Below are positions 5,044 through 5,306 of a stretch of 5,306 bases of DNA, piece after piece. The position numbers and the translations under genes were made by a program. Each line of letters begins with the position of its first letter. Positions within the stretch are counted from its first letter, which is position 1. The DNA lies in the NCBI GenBank assembly GCA_947486675.1, contig CANKUF010000064.1, positions 1 to 5,306 of the forward strand, in the 5' to 3' direction. The DNA comes from Acidimicrobiaceae bacterium (GTDB lineage Bacteria; Actinomycetota; Acidimicrobiia; Acidimicrobiales; Ilumatobacteraceae). The notes under the pieces were generated by a model, which was given only the letters and a program-made list of their open reading frames with translations, searched no databases and was not told where the DNA came from.

Positions 5044-5306
5044 TTATTCACTTGGCGCCACCGTAGTGCTTGGAAGCTCTGGGTTAGCAGTGATGAAGTC
5101 CATAAAGTCTTTGCCAATCACAATTTGAGCGCTAATCCCCTGCACTGGCTGCTTTTTCTTCATGAACTTGATCTTGCCCAACACCGACTCCAGGCCAGCC
5201 TTGCCAATGTCCACAATTGCTGGGTCTGAGTAGCGAATAGAGGTTTGTTGCTTCACTTCGCCTTCAAGTTCGCGAATCAGCGCCACTGAAAGGCCAACGA
5301 AATTCA
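5044..5306 (-). CDS. C-terminal end of a probable LCP (LytR-CpsA-Psr) family protein (partial)
   Basis: Eighty-six codons up to TAA are visible; the frame stays open to the window edge, so the 5' part lies outside. The visible segment starts NFVGLSVALIREL, has an alpha-helical character with mixed charge, passes through SDPAIVDIGKAGLESVLGKI, and ends in a Pro/Thr/Ser-rich tail (NPELPSTTVAPSE). The GTG at 5286 is an internal valine rather than a start. Assignment to the LCP family, which attaches glycopolymers to the cell wall, rests mainly on position directly before rsfS, where such genes are found in some Actinobacteria, and on the general look of the tail. No LCP catalytic motif is in view, so another envelope protein is possible. 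Confidence 0.5.
   Translation of the reverse strand, partial: NFVGLSVALIRELEGEVKQQTSIRYSDPAIVDIGKAGLESVLGKIKFMKKKQPVQGISAQIVIGKDFMDFITANPELPSTTVAPSE

Noticed and set aside
4900..5229. 109-codon + strand frame opposite rsfS and the LCP-like end
   Set aside because: It is antisense to rsfS, a well-supported gene, and its sequence resembles no known protein.

Overview
All seven genes supported in this window are encoded on the minus strand, so transcription runs from the high-coordinate end to the low-coordinate end. In that order they are: the C-terminal end of an envelope-type protein (probably LCP/LytR-CpsA-Psr family, cut by the window edge); the ribosomal silencing factor RsfS; an aminoglycoside-phosphotransferase-fold small-molecule kinase; a histidine phosphatase; a Tat-exported PhoX alkaline phosphatase; a 2-oxoglutarate/Fe(II) oxygenase of the BesD/HalD-related family; and the first 37 codons of a probable secreted protein cut by the other edge.

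The window suggests an actinobacterium. The run 'envelope protein, rsfS, histidine phosphatase' resembles the nadD-rsfS-phosphatase neighbourhood of Actinobacteria. GTG starts are used for two genes, and the base composition is intermediate, near 50% GC by eye. A moderate-GC aquatic member of the Acidimicrobiia is my best guess. This is inference, because there is no rRNA or other lineage marker.

Region 1 (about 2946-5306) is a compact cluster. The LCP-like stop and the rsfS start are 4 nt apart. A 58-nt gap with an operator-like dyad and a strong Shine-Dalgarno sequence precedes the kinase. The kinase is followed 29 nt later by the phosphatase, which has no Shine-Dalgarno but has a promoter-like -10 element placed as in leaderless genes. 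A kinase thus sits between rsfS and the phosphatase that I would expect directly after it.

Region 2 (about 1-2945) is a phosphate-scavenging and oxygenase block. phoX has its own 112-nt leader region with a good ribosome binding site, a candidate -10, and a phased array of TTGT motifs that includes a pair of 11-nt Pho-box-like direct repeats. A perfect 15-bp hairpin lies between phoX and the oxygenase and ends 7 nt before the oxygenase ATG. The oxygenase retains the aspartate of the HxD iron triad, so it should hydroxylate rather than halogenate, unlike its best-known relatives. Directly after its TGA, in the same frame, a signal-peptide-like reading frame opens and runs off the window.

No RNA genes, insertion sequences, CRISPR arrays or phage genes were seen. 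The most interesting items are the HFD-type BesD-family oxygenase, the hairpin in front of it, and the repeat array upstream of phoX. I found no clear sign of a wholly new multi-gene system.
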